Assembly (NCBI GenBank): GCA_965247225.1 | Contig: CBDFGT010000009.1 | Coordinates: 186,001-250,000 of the forward strand | Direction of reading: 5' to 3' | Length of the DNA: 64,000 nucleotides | Origin: CBDFGT01 sp965247225 | GTDB taxonomy: Bacteria; Pseudomonadota; Alphaproteobacteria; Rhizobiales; Rhizobiaceae | Shown here: piece after piece, positions 34,565-44,585 of the stretch | How the letters are laid out: each line of letters begins with the position of its first letter | How positions within the stretch are numbered: the first letter of the stretch is position 1 | The notes under the pieces: generated by a model | What the model was told of the DNA's origin: nothing | What the model saw: the letters and a program-made list of their open reading frames with translations, nothing else | Databases searched by the model: none | Position numbers and translations under genes: made by a program

Positions 34565-36136
34565 ATGAGAAAATCCCGGACAATACCCACGAAACGCACT
34601 GCCCGCAGAATTCTGTGCGGCGCACTTTCTGTATGGATGACTCTGGCAGGTATTCCGGGTTCGATTGCGCCGGCATTTTGGGGTGCCGGTCATGCAGAAG
34701 CAGCCTCCGACACCATCATACGGATTTCCCAAAGTGGTCCAGGTGTCAAAAAAACGCTGAAACTCGGGCTTAACAAGGCCATCGTCGTTGATCTGCCAGC
34801 CGATGCCCATGATATTCTGGTCGCCGATCCGCAGATGGCTGATGCTGTAACGCGCACGTCACGCCGCATTTACCTGTTTGGCAAGGCCGTTGGCCAGACC
34901 AATATTTTCGTCTTCGGTCCGGGCGGAGAAGAAATCGTCAGTCTGGATCTGGTTGTCGAGCGCGATATAGACGGACTTGAAGCCAATCTGCGCCGGTTTC
35001 TGCCGGAATCCGATATCAAGGTTGAAATCATTTCCGACAATATTGTTCTGACCGGAACAGTGCGCACGCCACAGGATGCGGCCCAGGCGTCAAGCCTGGC
35101 CGAAGTGTTCCTCAAGGGCGGGGAAGCAACAACACGAAATTCGACAGCAACCGGTGGCTCGGAAAACAGCGGTGTTGCGATTTTTGCCGAAGACCGGCAG
35201 ACATCCCAGATCGTCAACCTTCTCAAGATCGATGGCGAAGATCAGGTGACGCTCAAGGTAACCGTTGCCGAAGTCAGTCGCCAGGTTCTCAAGCAGCTCG
35301 GGTTCAGCGGCTCGATCGGTGGATCAAACGGTTCCATTGCCTTCAGGAACCCGACCAATCTGGGGGGAGCCGTCGATGCATTCGGCTCGGCGGCCATCAG
35401 GGCAACCGCTGGCGAATTCACCCTGGCCAGTTACATGAATGCCATGGAACAGGCGGGCGTCATGCGCACGCTTGCCGAACCGAGCCTGACCGCGATTTCC
35501 GGCGAACAGGCGAAATTTTATGTCGGCGGTGAATTCAACATGGTTTCAGGACAGGAAGTGGATGAAAATGGCGTTGTCACACGCTCCAATGAATCCACGG
35601 AGTATGGTATCCGCCTGAACTTCCTGCCGGTTGTCCTTTCGCCGGGCCGTATCAGCCTGAAAATCGAAACCCAGGTATCCGAACCCACATTTGAAGGCAA
35701 TACAGTCTCCTCCACCGCCCTGCTTCCAGGCGCAAACCGGGCTATTCCGGGTGCCACGCATCTTGGCATACGCAAGCGTGAAGCGTCCACGACGGTCGAA
35801 TTGCCGTCCGGCGGCTCCATTGTGATCGCCGGTCTGGTTCAGGACGATATCAAACAGGCATTCTCGGGCAACCCGGCGCTGTCGAAGATTCCGATTCTGG
35901 GAACACTGTTCCGCTCCAGGGATTTCCAGCGCAATGAAACGGAAATGGTGATTATCGCAACACCCTATCTGGTTCGCCCTGTGGCTTCGAGTGCGCTCGC
36001 CCGCCCGGATGACAATTTCGAGCCTGTGGATGATGCCTCAACATTCTTCCTGAACCGTGTGAACAAGGTCTACGGGCGCAAGGAAAACGCAGTGCAAACG
36101 CCTTACCATGGCGCTGTCGGCTTTATCTACAAATGA
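34565..36136 (+). CDS. cpaC: Outer-membrane secretin CpaC (RcpA)
   Basis: Forms the outer-membrane channel for the Tad pilus. The 523-residue protein has a long signal peptide (basic start, cleavage near GHAEAAS), the pil_N domain (LGLNKAIVVDLPADAHDILV), a BON-like segment, and the secretin domain ending VELPSGGSIVIAGLVQDDIK and PILGTLFRSRDFQRNETEMV. A GTG at 34550 overlapping the cpaB stop could be an alternative start. The stop region overlaps an ATG in frame with cpaD. Confidence 0.92.
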   Translation: MRKSRTIPTKRTARRILCGALSVWMTLAGIPGSIAPAFWGAGHAEAASDTIIRISQSGPGVKKTLKLGLNKAIVVDLPADAHDILVADPQMADAVTRTSRRIYLFGKAVGQTNIFVFGPGGEEIVSLDLVVERDIDGLEANLRRFLPESDIKVEIISDNIVLTGTVRTPQDAAQASSLAEVFLKGGEATTRNSTATGGSENSGVAIFAEDRQTSQIVNLLKIDGEDQVTLKVTVAEVSRQVLKQLGFSGSIGGSNGSIAFRNPTNLGGAVDAFGSAAIRATAGEFTLASYMNAMEQAGVMRTLAEPSLTAISGEQAKFYVGGEFNMVSGQEVDENGVVTRSNESTEYGIRLNFLPVVLSPGRISLKIETQVSEPTFEGNTVSSTALLPGANRAIPGATHLGIRKREASTTVELPSGGSIVIAGLVQDDIKQAFSGNPALSKIPILGTLFRSRDFQRNETEMVIIATPYLVRPVASSALARPDDNFEPVDDASTFFLNRVNKVYGRKENAVQTPYHGAVGFIYK

Positions 36137-36225
36137 GAAGCGGGAGCCGCCGGATGGCAAGCATCGTGCGCAACAACACACACTGGAATACCACGCCGTT
36201 GTCGGGTTCAAAAAGGAACATGGGT

Positions 36226-36888
36226 ATGAATTTGGTAAAATCCCTGACATATGCAACCGTGCTTGTGTCTGTCCTGACCGGGTTAACGGGCTGCGGCTCG
36301 GTAAAAACCGATGCCGGTATGACAACAGGATCCATCGACAATGATTACAGGGCACGCCATCCTGTCAATCTTGCGGAAGCCGAACATACACTGGATGTTC
36401 CGGTGGCTTCCGGTGACAGGAAACTGAACCTGTCCGTGCGGGACGCCATCCGGGGGTTCGCCATTGACTATGCATCAACCTCATCAGGTTACGTGCAGAT
36501 TCTCGTACCGCAAGGGGCCGTGAATTCTGCAGCGGCATTGCGCGCATCAGGCGAAATCAGGGCATTGCTCGTGGAAAGCGGGGTTTCAAAGACAAAAATC
36601 CTGCAATCATCCTACGCGGCAGAGGCGGCGGATCAGTCGTCCCCCGTGCGCATCAGCTATATTGCCATCACGGCTCAGACCACCAGATGCGGCGAATGGC
36701 CGGAAGATTTGCTGTCAAATTCGACAGCCAACAAAAACTGGCACAATTTTGGCTGCGCAAGCCAGCAGAATTTTGCCGCCCAGATCGCCAACCCCATGGA
36801 TCTGGTCGCGCCACGTGGCATGACCCCTATTGATGCCCAGCGCCGGGCGGTCGTGATTAAAACCTATCGCAGTTCGACAGAGCAATAA
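36226..36888 (+). CDS. cpaD: Pilus assembly lipoprotein CpaD
   Basis: Outer-membrane lipoprotein of 220 residues that helps place the CpaC secretin. The signal peptide MNLVKSLTYATVLVSVLTGL ends in the lipobox LTGC. The family block ISYIAITAQTTRCGEWPEDL and NFGCASQQNFAAQIANPMDL is intact. AAGGA eight bases before 36226 and the compact signal peptide decide the start; the frame is open to 36133. Confidence 0.88.
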   Translation: MNLVKSLTYATVLVSVLTGLTGCGSVKTDAGMTTGSIDNDYRARHPVNLAEAEHTLDVPVASGDRKLNLSVRDAIRGFAIDYASTSSGYVQILVPQGAVNSAAALRASGEIRALLVESGVSKTKILQSSYAAEAADQSSPVRISYIAITAQTTRCGEWPEDLLSNSTANKNWHNFGCASQQNFAAQIANPMDLVAPRGMTPIDAQRRAVVIKTYRSSTEQ

Positions 36889-36932
36889 AAAGATCAGGCA
36901 ATTTTGAATTCCAGGTCAGGTCAGGACAGGCA

Positions 36933-38225
36933 ATGAGCACAGTAAACTACACATTTGAAACAGATGCGGTGAAAGACGCATTGGCTGATGAGGCCAGGCG
37001 TCCGCTTGATCTCGATCATTTGCGACCCCTGCCACGGATTTCAATTCACGCCTTTTGTGAAACGGAATCCATGCTCCGCATGATGGAGAACTGTGGCACG
37101 GACCGCAGGCTTGCCAAAGTTTCCATGAGAGTCAACAGGGGCAATATTTCCGCGGCCGCCAACATGTTTTCCACGGTCCCGACACCGAACCTCATTGTGC
37201 TGGAGACATCCGTTGATCCCCGCCACATGCTGGAGGAACTGGCACCGCTGGCGGCAGTCTGCGATCCGACAACAAAAGTGATTCTGGTCGGCCACCACAA
37301 TGATATTGGCCTTTACCGCGAACTGATCCGGAATGGTATTTCGGAATATCTGGTAGCCCCCGTTTCGATTTCCGATATGCTGGGTTCTGTAGCCTCCATC
37401 TTTGTGGACCCTGATGCCGAGCCGCTTGGGCGCTCCATCGCCTTTATCGGTGCCAAGGGTGGCACAGGATCCTCGACGATTGCGCATAATTGCGCCTTTG
37501 GAATTTCCAACCTGTTTGAAACAGAAGTGATTCTGGCAGATCTTGACCTGCCGTTCGGAACGGCAAATATCGATTTTGACCAGGATCCTGCGCAGGGCAT
37601 AGCAGAAGCGGTATTCGCCCCTGACCGGCTCGATGACATTTTCCTGGAGCGGTTGCTGACAAAATGTTCACAGCGCCTGTCACTTCTGGCCGCACCTTCC
37701 ATGCTGGACCGCGCCTTTGATTTTCACAGTGCGGCCTTCCAGCCCATCGTCGATATCCTTCAGCGCAGTGTTCCTGTTTCCGTTCTGGATCTGCCGCATT
37801 CCTGGAACGACTGGACGCGCTCCGTTCTGGCAACAGCGGATGAGGTAATCATTACGGCGGTGCCGGACCTGGCCAATTTGCGCAACACCAAAAACATGTT
37901 TGATGCCCTGAAGAAGTTGCGGCCAAATGACCGTAAACCACACCTGATCCTCAATCAGGTCGGTATGCCGAAAAGGCCGGAAATTTCTCCTGCTGATTTC
38001 TGTGACCCCCTCGAGAACGATCCGATTGCCATCATCCCGTTTGATATTGCGCTGTTTGGCAATGCTGCCAACACTGGCCGCATGATTTCGGAAATCGACA
38101 GCAAATCGGCAACGGCGGAAACACTTTCGCAAATTTCACATATTATTACCGGGCGGGCGAACCACAAGAAAGCCAGACGGAATAGTCTGGAGGTGATGCT
38201 CGACCTCCTCGGACGCAAAAAGTAA
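36933..38225 (+). CDS. cpaE: Pilus assembly ATPase CpaE (TadZ)
   Basis: MinD/ParA-like ATPase of 430 residues that localises the Tad machine to a cell pole. The N-terminal part (about 30-165) is a receiver-like fold without an evident phospho-acceptor motif, followed by the deviant Walker A AFIGAKGGTGSSTIAHN and ILADLDLPFGTANIDF. Last residues are basic. It is 27 bp upstream of cpaF. Confidence 0.9.
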   Translation: MSTVNYTFETDAVKDALADEARRPLDLDHLRPLPRISIHAFCETESMLRMMENCGTDRRLAKVSMRVNRGNISAAANMFSTVPTPNLIVLETSVDPRHMLEELAPLAAVCDPTTKVILVGHHNDIGLYRELIRNGISEYLVAPVSISDMLGSVASIFVDPDAEPLGRSIAFIGAKGGTGSSTIAHNCAFGISNLFETEVILADLDLPFGTANIDFDQDPAQGIAEAVFAPDRLDDIFLERLLTKCSQRLSLLAAPSMLDRAFDFHSAAFQPIVDILQRSVPVSVLDLPHSWNDWTRSVLATADEVIITAVPDLANLRNTKNMFDALKKLRPNDRKPHLILNQVGMPKRPEISPADFCDPLENDPIAIIPFDIALFGNAANTGRMISEIDSKSATAETLSQISHIITGRANHKKARRNSLEVMLDLLGRKK

Positions 38226-38252
38226 AAGTATCTGGTTGAAAGTTGGATAAAT

Positions 38253-39740
38253 ATGTTTGGCAAGCGAACGAATGACGGCTTTGGAAAGGGTGGCAACGCG
38301 GCAGTCAGGCCCGCCAGTCAACCTGTTGAAATCCCGGGTGCGCCTGTTCTTCAGGAGCCTTCCAATGATGCATCGGTGCTGAAAGCAGCAGCCAGCCTGA
38401 TGCAATCCGCAAAACTGGGTGCACCGGCTGACCGCAGACGCGCACCGCGGGAAGAAAGCTATTACAACACCAAGGCACAGGTGTTTGCCGGGTTGATCGA
38501 CACGGTGGACCTTTCACAGCTTGCAAAGCTCGATGTTGAAAGCGCGCGGGAAGAAATTCGCGATATTGTCAACGATATCATCACCATCAAAAACTATGCG
38601 ATGTCCATTTCCGAGCAGGAGGAACTGCTGGAGGACATTTGCAACGATGTATTGGGTTTTGGACCCCTGGAGCCGCTGCTGGCGCGCGATGACATTGCCG
38701 ATATCATGGTGAACGGTGCCGGCAAGACCTTCATCGAAGTGAACGGCAAGATGCGTGAATCCGATGTGACCTTCCGTGACAATGCCCAGCTGTTGTCCAT
38801 ATGTCAGCGCATCGTCAGCCAGGTCGGCAGGCGTGTTGATGAATCCAGCCCGATCTGCGACGCCCGTCTTCCCGACGGTTCCCGCGTCAATATCATTACA
38901 TCGCCATTGGCCATTGACGGCACTGCGCTGACGATCCGCAAATTCAAGAAGGACAAGCTCAACCTTGACCAGCTTGTGCGTTATGGTTCCATCACACCGG
39001 AAGGTGCCGTGCTGTTGCAGATTATCGGCAAGATCCGCTGCAATGTTGTGATCTCAGGCGGCACGGGTTCCGGCAAAACCACATTGCTGAACTGCCTGAC
39101 CGGCTATATTGACCGTGATGAACGTATTATCACCTGCGAAGATTCCGCCGAATTGCAATTGCAGCAGCCACATGTTGTCCGGCTGGAAACCCGGCCGCCC
39201 AATATTGAAGGTGAAGGCGAGATCACCATGCGCGATTTGATCAGGAATTGCCTGCGCATGCGGCCTGAAAGAATCATTGTCGGCGAAGTGCGTGGACCGG
39301 AAGTGTTCGACCTGATGCAGGCCATGAACACGGGTCACGACGGGTCCATGGGGACCATCCACTCCAATACACCGCGCGAATGCCTGTCGCGCATAGAATC
39401 CATGATTGCGATGGGAGGTTACACGCTGCCGACGAAAGCGGTGCGAGAAATGATCGCAACTTCGGTTCACGTCATTATCCAGGCAGCCCGCCTGCGCGAC
39501 GGGTCACGACGTATCACCCATATTACAGAGATTATGGGTATGGAAGGCGATGTGATCGTAACACAGGATCTGCTGCGCTACGAAATCGAAGGGGAGGATT
39601 CCCTCGGAAAGTTGATCGGGCGCCATGTCTCCACCGGCGTCGGAAAACCGGGCTTCTGGGACCGTGCCCGCTACTATAACGAGGAAAAACGGCTTGCCGT
39701 CGCCCTCGATGCGCTGGAACAGAAATCGGCGAAAGGATAG
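38253..39740 (+). CDS. cpaF: Pilus assembly secretion ATPase CpaF (TadA)
   Basis: Hexameric GspE-family ATPase of 495 residues driving Flp pilus extension. N1D-like helical region (about 75-150), then SGGTGSGKTTLLNCLTGYID (Walker A), the Asp box ITCEDSAELQL, the Walker B/aspartate region RMRPERIIVGEVRGPEVFDL and the His box TGHDGSMGTIHSNTPRECLS. Residues 1-70 are low-complexity and variable in the family. Confidence 0.95.
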   Translation: MFGKRTNDGFGKGGNAAVRPASQPVEIPGAPVLQEPSNDASVLKAAASLMQSAKLGAPADRRRAPREESYYNTKAQVFAGLIDTVDLSQLAKLDVESAREEIRDIVNDIITIKNYAMSISEQEELLEDICNDVLGFGPLEPLLARDDIADIMVNGAGKTFIEVNGKMRESDVTFRDNAQLLSICQRIVSQVGRRVDESSPICDARLPDGSRVNIITSPLAIDGTALTIRKFKKDKLNLDQLVRYGSITPEGAVLLQIIGKIRCNVVISGGTGSGKTTLLNCLTGYIDRDERIITCEDSAELQLQQPHVVRLETRPPNIEGEGEITMRDLIRNCLRMRPERIIVGEVRGPEVFDLMQAMNTGHDGSMGTIHSNTPRECLSRIESMIAMGGYTLPTKAVREMIATSVHVIIQAARLRDGSRRITHITEIMGMEGDVIVTQDLLRYEIEGEDSLGKLIGRHVSTGVGKPGFWDRARYYNEEKRLAVALDALEQKSAKG

Positions 39741-39744
39741 CGCG

Positions 39745-40755
39745 ATGTTTGGACTGGACTTCAATCTGGTGGCAATGATCGCGCTGGCAGCAATTTCTGC
39801 CGGCGCAGTCTGTTATGCGTTACTCTATTCCAATATCGAGGCTGACAAGAGTGCCCGCTCCCGGGTCAAAAAAATCAAGGCGGCAGAAACGGATATTTCC
39901 AAAGTCAAGGCAGCACGCGACAGGGTCAATGAAGTCAGCAAACGCAAAAAATCTGTTCAGGACACTTTGAAGGAGCTTGAAAGCAGGCAGCTTGAGCGTG
40001 AAAAGAAATCGTCACCCGGATTGAAAACGAAATTGCAGCAGGCGGGCATAGCAATCACCGAGACCCAGTTCCATCTGATCTCCGGCTGTGTTGGAACAAT
40101 GTTTTTTTTCCTGTTTTTTATCCTTGGTCTGCCGATATATATCGCGATTGGTGTTTTCATATCTGCGGGTCTGGGCTTGCCAAGGCTTGTCGTCAATTAC
40201 ATCTGGAAGAAACGCCTTGCCCAATTTATTGACGAGTTTCCCAATGCGCTTGATGTGATTGTCCGGTCGATCAAATCTGGCCTGCCGCTCAATGATGCCA
40301 TGCGGTTGATCGCATCGGACGGTCAGGAGCCGGTCAAGGGTGAATTCCGCAAAATCATCGAAGCGCAGCAATTGGGCATGGGAATTCCCGAAGCCTGTTC
40401 ACGCATGTACAATTCTGTGCCGCTGCAGGAGGTTTCCTTCTTCGCCATCGTGATCGGCATTCAGGCTCAGGCAGGCGGCAACCTGTCAGAAGCATTGGGC
40501 AATCTGTCCCGTGTTCTGCGTGACCGCAAAAAAATGAAGGCGAAAATTGCGGCTCTCTCCATGGAAGCCAAGGCATCGGCTGCGATCATCGGGGCGCTTC
40601 CCTTCATTGTCGGCTCTCTCGTCTACATGACATCACCGAACTACATGATGATCCTTTTTACCGACGCACGGGGTCACATGATTCTCGGATTTTCCGCCGT
40701 CTGGATGTGCCTGGGTCTCATCGTGATGAAAAATATGACAAGCTTTGAAATTTGA
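39745..40755 (+). CDS. tadB: Tad pilus inner-membrane platform protein TadB
   Basis: Inner-membrane GspF-family protein of 336 residues, one of two platform subunits. A membrane segment at the start (MIALAAISAGAVCYALLYSN) is followed by a charged coil, a hydrophobic pair around residues 115-155, the GspF domain (FPNALDVIVRSIKSGLPLND and GGNLSEALGNLSRVLRDRKK) and a C-terminal pair. AAGGA precedes 39745, so the longer open frame from 39625 is not used. Confidence 0.92.
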   Translation: MFGLDFNLVAMIALAAISAGAVCYALLYSNIEADKSARSRVKKIKAAETDISKVKAARDRVNEVSKRKKSVQDTLKELESRQLEREKKSSPGLKTKLQQAGIAITETQFHLISGCVGTMFFFLFFILGLPIYIAIGVFISAGLGLPRLVVNYIWKKRLAQFIDEFPNALDVIVRSIKSGLPLNDAMRLIASDGQEPVKGEFRKIIEAQQLGMGIPEACSRMYNSVPLQEVSFFAIVIGIQAQAGGNLSEALGNLSRVLRDRKKMKAKIAALSMEAKASAAIIGALPFIVGSLVYMTSPNYMMILFTDARGHMILGFSAVWMCLGLIVMKNMTSFEI

Positions 40756-40817
40756 AGTGCAGGTGCGTGCGTTGCGATACGACAGAAATGGTTGCCCGAA
40801 GGGCCGGGAAATGTGAA

Positions 40818-41807
40818 ATGCTGAATTTTTTGGACAATCTCGTCAAAAATCCTACGCCGCTTCTCGCTGTTTTCGTGGCCATTGCCGTGTTTGCGACGCT
40901 TTATTCTTTCGCAATGCCCTATCTGGAACGCGCAGAGATCGAGCGCCGCCGCAAATCGGTTTCCAGTGAGCGGGACAAGTTGCGCGCCCGCGAACGTTCG
41001 CGTCTCAGCACGGATTCGCTCAAACATCGCGGTGCCGTGCGTGCACAGGATAACAACTCCGTTCGCAGGATCGTGGAAAAGCTCAATCTGCGCAAGGCGC
41101 TGGTGGATGATAATACGGTCAACAGACTGAGGGCCGCGGGGTATCGCTCCCCCAATGCACTCAATACATTTCTGGTTGCCCGGTTCAGTTTGCCTTTCGC
41201 TTTTTATCTCGTGGCCAATATCTGGGTCTTCGGACTTGGAAATCTTGGGGACCGGCCCGGCTCCATGCGGTTTCTGGCCACAGTTGTGTTTGCCTATCTG
41301 GGGTTCTATGCGCCGAATATCTTCATTTCCAACAAGATGAAAAAGCGGCAATTGTCGATTTCGCGCGCCTGGCCCGATGCGCTGGACCTGATGCTGATCT
41401 GCGTGGAATCCGGCATATCCATGGAACTGGCATTGCGGCGTGTTGCCGATGAAATCTCGGCCCAGTCGCCCGAGCTGGCAGAGGAACTTGTCCTGACCGT
41501 TGCCGAACTGTCGTTCCTGCAGGATCGCAAAACAGCCCTGGAAAATCTCGGCAACCGCACACAGCTCGATTCCGTCAAGGCTGTCATGCAGGCTCTTATC
41601 CAGGCCGAACGCTATGGTACACCCATTGCCCAGGCACTGCGTGTTCTGGCGCAGGAAAGCCGTGACATGCGCATGAACGAGGCAGAAAAGAAGGCAGCAG
41701 CGTTGCCGCCCAAACTGACGGTGCCGATGATCCTGTTCTTCCTGCCGGTTTTGATCGCTGTTATTCTTGGCCCTGCCGGTATCCAGGTTTCCGACGGCTT
41801 CAAATAA
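40818..41807 (+). CDS. tadC: Tad pilus inner-membrane platform protein TadC
   Basis: Second GspF-family platform subunit, 329 residues. N-terminal membrane segment LLAVFVAIAVFATLYSFAM, charged coil, a hydrophobic region, the GspF domain (WPDALDLMLICVESGISMEL, GTPIAQALRVLAQESRDMR) and a final membrane segment (PMILFFLPVLIAVILGPAG). The start is placed at 40818 because the first membrane segment follows closely and GGGA is upstream. It is the last plus-strand gene of the Tad locus. Confidence 0.9.
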   Translation: MLNFLDNLVKNPTPLLAVFVAIAVFATLYSFAMPYLERAEIERRRKSVSSERDKLRARERSRLSTDSLKHRGAVRAQDNNSVRRIVEKLNLRKALVDDNTVNRLRAAGYRSPNALNTFLVARFSLPFAFYLVANIWVFGLGNLGDRPGSMRFLATVVFAYLGFYAPNIFISNKMKKRQLSISRAWPDALDLMLICVESGISMELALRRVADEISAQSPELAEELVLTVAELSFLQDRKTALENLGNRTQLDSVKAVMQALIQAERYGTPIAQALRVLAQESRDMRMNEAEKKAAALPPKLTVPMILFFLPVLIAVILGPAGIQVSDGFK

Positions 41808-41830
41808 GCACCGGACCGTTTCCTGCGGTA

Positions 41831-42649
41831 TCAGTTGGTGCCTGCATCGCCTTCAGAGGAGAGTTTTTTCCATGCGTTCTGCTGGGCGAGCATTGCGCGC
41901 AGGTAATCAATATTGGCCTTGGCCTGATCCGGCGAGAGTTCGCGTGAGGCAATCTGTTCAGCCTCACCGAAGCGACCCTGCAATCCGACGATCAGTGACA
42001 GGTTCTGGCGGACGCGACTGTCGGCCGCCGGCTGCCGCGCTGCCAGTTGCAGATAGGATTCCGCCGTTTTCAGATCCTTGGACAGCATGAAAGACATCCC
42101 GATATTGGACAGGACCGAAGGTTCGTTCGGAACAATATCCAGTGCATCGCGATAGCGTGCGCGGGCTTCCTGCGGTCTGCCGAGCTGATCGAGAATGGCA
42201 CCTTCTGCCGATTTCAGCTTCCAGTCCGGACGGTCCGGTGTCTGCGCACGGCTGATGGTTTGCAAAGCCTGTTCCAGCTGCCCTGCTCCGGCCTGGGCCT
42301 TGCCATAGGCTGCCAGCACTTCGCGGTCGGTCGGGTTGAGAATGGCCACCTTCTGCATCACGGCCAGCGCCTGGTCGTCTTTTCCCGTCATGCGCAGCAG
42401 GCTGGCATAATTCAGTCCGGCTGCCTTGTCATTGGGGTTCTTCTCATAGGCCCGGCCAATCTGCTCGGCCGCGGCGGCCAGTTCGGTTTCATTCATGTCC
42501 TGAACCGGTTTGGAAAATTGGGTTATCGAACCGGTGGTCATGTTGCTTCTGGTCGTCGTACAGGATCCAAGCGAGAGTGCCAGCACGGCAATACAGACAC
42601 CTCGCAGCAAAGATGTGCCGGGAAAACCGCTTTGAATGGAATGGGCCAT
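41831..42649 (-). CDS. tadD: Tad pilus TPR lipoprotein TadD
   Basis: A 272-residue lipoprotein with signal MAHSIQSGFPGTSLLRGVCI and lipobox LSLGSC, followed by several tetratricopeptide repeats (AGLNYASLLRMTGKDDQALA, PSVLSNIGMSFMLSKDLKTA). TadD-type proteins act as pilotins or assembly factors for the secretin. It is convergent with tadC, 23 bp apart. The open frame extends far upstream, but those residues lack family similarity. Confidence 0.85.
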   Translation of the reverse strand: MAHSIQSGFPGTSLLRGVCIAVLALSLGSCTTTRSNMTTGSITQFSKPVQDMNETELAAAAEQIGRAYEKNPNDKAAGLNYASLLRMTGKDDQALAVMQKVAILNPTDREVLAAYGKAQAGAGQLEQALQTISRAQTPDRPDWKLKSAEGAILDQLGRPQEARARYRDALDIVPNEPSVLSNIGMSFMLSKDLKTAESYLQLAARQPAADSRVRQNLSLIVGLQGRFGEAEQIASRELSPDQAKANIDYLRAMLAQQNAWKKLSSEGDAGTN

Positions 42650-42793
42650 AGTTCGAGCCTTTGAAATCCTGGGTTTGTGCCTGTCGCCTGATCTGCCGTG
42701 ACCAATTGCGACGCAATCTTCGCTCCAGCAATAATCTGTTAACCCTAACAGAGTGTTAATTTCCTGATTCTTGTGCGCCCGCAAAGGTATGTC

Positions 42794-44188
42794 ATGGCTC
42801 CCTTCCAGTTTATCGACCGTCCGAGCCCCTTCAATACAAAGGGTGGAAAGACCATACCGGTCTTTGCCGTGACACCGGCGCATATCGAAACCGGTGCGAT
42901 TGATCCCGTTGCGCTGGACTGGGCGCGCAAGTCCGGTTTCAGGGCCGAAAGCGGTTCCGTCCTTCTTGTGCCGTCATCTGACGGGCATCTGGGCGGGGCG
43001 CTGCTGGGTCTGGGGAAAAACCCGACCGGCCAGCCCTTTGTCATGGGGCGGCTTGCCAGCGCCCTGCCCAAAGGGGACTGGCATATTGAAACATCCCCCC
43101 TGACATCCAGCCGCATGTTGCTGGGTTATGGTCTGGGAAGCTACCGCTTCACGCAGTACACAGCAGACAAGGCTGCCCGGCCGACCCTGATGATCCCGGC
43201 CGATGCCGATGCAAATGACATCAAACGCCAGTTGGCCGGTGTGTTTCTGGCGCGCGATCTGATCAACATGCCGGCAAATGACATGGGTCCGAACGCGCTT
43301 GAGGCCGCTTTCAGGGCTTTGGCGGAACATTACAAGGCGGAATTTTCCGTCATAACCGGCGATGACCTTCTGAAACAGAATTTCCCGCTGGTTCATGCCG
43401 TCGGAAGGGCCTCTGCCGAGGCTCCGCGCCTGATGGAACTGCGCTGGGGCAAAAAAGGTCATCGCCGCATGACCCTTGTTGGAAAGGGCGTATGTTTTGA
43501 TACGGGCGGCCTTGATATCAAGCCTTCGGCCGGCATGCTTCTGATGAAAAAGGATATGGGTGGGGCTGCCAATGTCATGGGCCTTGCCCTGATGATCATG
43601 GATGCCAGACTGAAAGTGGACTTGCGGGTTATCATTCCTGTGGTCGAGAACGCGATTTCGGCCAATGCTTTCCGCCCGGGTGATATCTACCGCAGCCGCA
43701 AGGGCCTGACAGTGCAGATAGACAATACCGATGCAGAAGGACGCCTGATTCTGGCCGATGCCCTGGCACTGGCGGATGAAGATGCGCCGGACCTATTGAT
43801 AGACATGGCAACATTGACCGGTGCTGCCCGGGTTGCCCTGGGGCCGGATGTGCCGCCATTCTTCACCGATGACAATGAACTGGCGAGCGACCTCATGGAT
43901 GCGAGTGCCGAGGTTGACGATCCGGTGTGGCGCATGCCGCTCTATATGGGCTACGACAAGGATGTCTCCGCCCGGATTGCCGATTTGACCAATGCACCGG
44001 CCGGCGGCATGGCGGGGGCCATCACGGCCGCCCTGTTCCTCAAGCGGTTTGTCACGCAGTCGAAAAGCTGGGTGCATTTTGATATTTTCGGCTGGGCACC
44101 GGCAGAGCGCCCGCATTCACCGGTCGGTGGTGAGGCGCAGGCCATTCGTGCACTTTACAGGTATATTCGCGGGCTTGTAAAAGCCTGA
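42794..44188 (+). CDS. Leucyl aminopeptidase family protein (M17)
   Basis: Cytosolic two-metal aminopeptidase of 464 residues. The M17 metal and catalytic regions are clear: LVGKGVCFDTGGLDIKPS with the following MLLMKKDMGGAANVMG, and the signature NTDAEGRLILADALALAD. The N-terminal part is shorter and divergent from E. coli PepA. AAAGG precedes the start. It is divergent from tadD across 144 bp and is followed by a MarR gene. Confidence 0.92.
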   Translation: MAPFQFIDRPSPFNTKGGKTIPVFAVTPAHIETGAIDPVALDWARKSGFRAESGSVLLVPSSDGHLGGALLGLGKNPTGQPFVMGRLASALPKGDWHIETSPLTSSRMLLGYGLGSYRFTQYTADKAARPTLMIPADADANDIKRQLAGVFLARDLINMPANDMGPNALEAAFRALAEHYKAEFSVITGDDLLKQNFPLVHAVGRASAEAPRLMELRWGKKGHRRMTLVGKGVCFDTGGLDIKPSAGMLLMKKDMGGAANVMGLALMIMDARLKVDLRVIIPVVENAISANAFRPGDIYRSRKGLTVQIDNTDAEGRLILADALALADEDAPDLLIDMATLTGAARVALGPDVPPFFTDDNELASDLMDASAEVDDPVWRMPLYMGYDKDVSARIADLTNAPAGGMAGAITAALFLKRFVTQSKSWVHFDIFGWAPAERPHSPVGGEAQAIRALYRYIRGLVKA

Positions 44189-44234
44189 CAGAACCTTCAG
44201 GATACTGCCGTGATATTTCGACGGAGACATTGCA

Positions 44235-44585
44235 TTGGCACTTGAGCTTTCTCCATCGCAGGCTTTGGGTCTTTGGCATGCCGTGTCGCTGGCGCAGGTG
44301 CGGGTCGACAAGAATGATCTGACACTGCGGCAGATGGCCATTCTCCTGCAGATCTATCTGGTTCCGCCACCCCATACCGTGCGCGGACTTGCCGCCACCC
44401 TGGGGGTTACCAAGCCGGTCATCACCCGTGCACTGGATACGATGGGAGCGATGAAACTCGTGGACCGTGTTCGCGATGACAGGGACCGTCGCAATGTGGT
44501 GATCAAGCGCACGGTCGGCGGTGCACTCTATCTGGAAAAGCTTGGCGATCTGATCATCTCCGAAGGTCGCACACTCCCGTTTTAG
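44235..44585 (+). CDS. MarR-family transcriptional regulator
   Basis: Winged-helix DNA-binding protein of 116 residues: LTLRQMAILLQIYLVPPPHT, VRGLAATLGVTKPVITRALD (recognition helix) and LVDRVRDDRDRRNVVIKRT (wing). It starts at TTG 44235 with GGAGA seven bases before. It is shorter than a typical MarR protein (about 140), lacking part of the C-terminal dimerisation helix; the stop codon touches an inverted-repeat element beginning at 44585, so truncation by insertion is possible. Ligand and targets unknown. Confidence 0.8.
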   Translation: MALELSPSQALGLWHAVSLAQVRVDKNDLTLRQMAILLQIYLVPPPHTVRGLAATLGVTKPVITRALDTMGAMKLVDRVRDDRDRRNVVIKRTVGGALYLEKLGDLIISEGRTLPF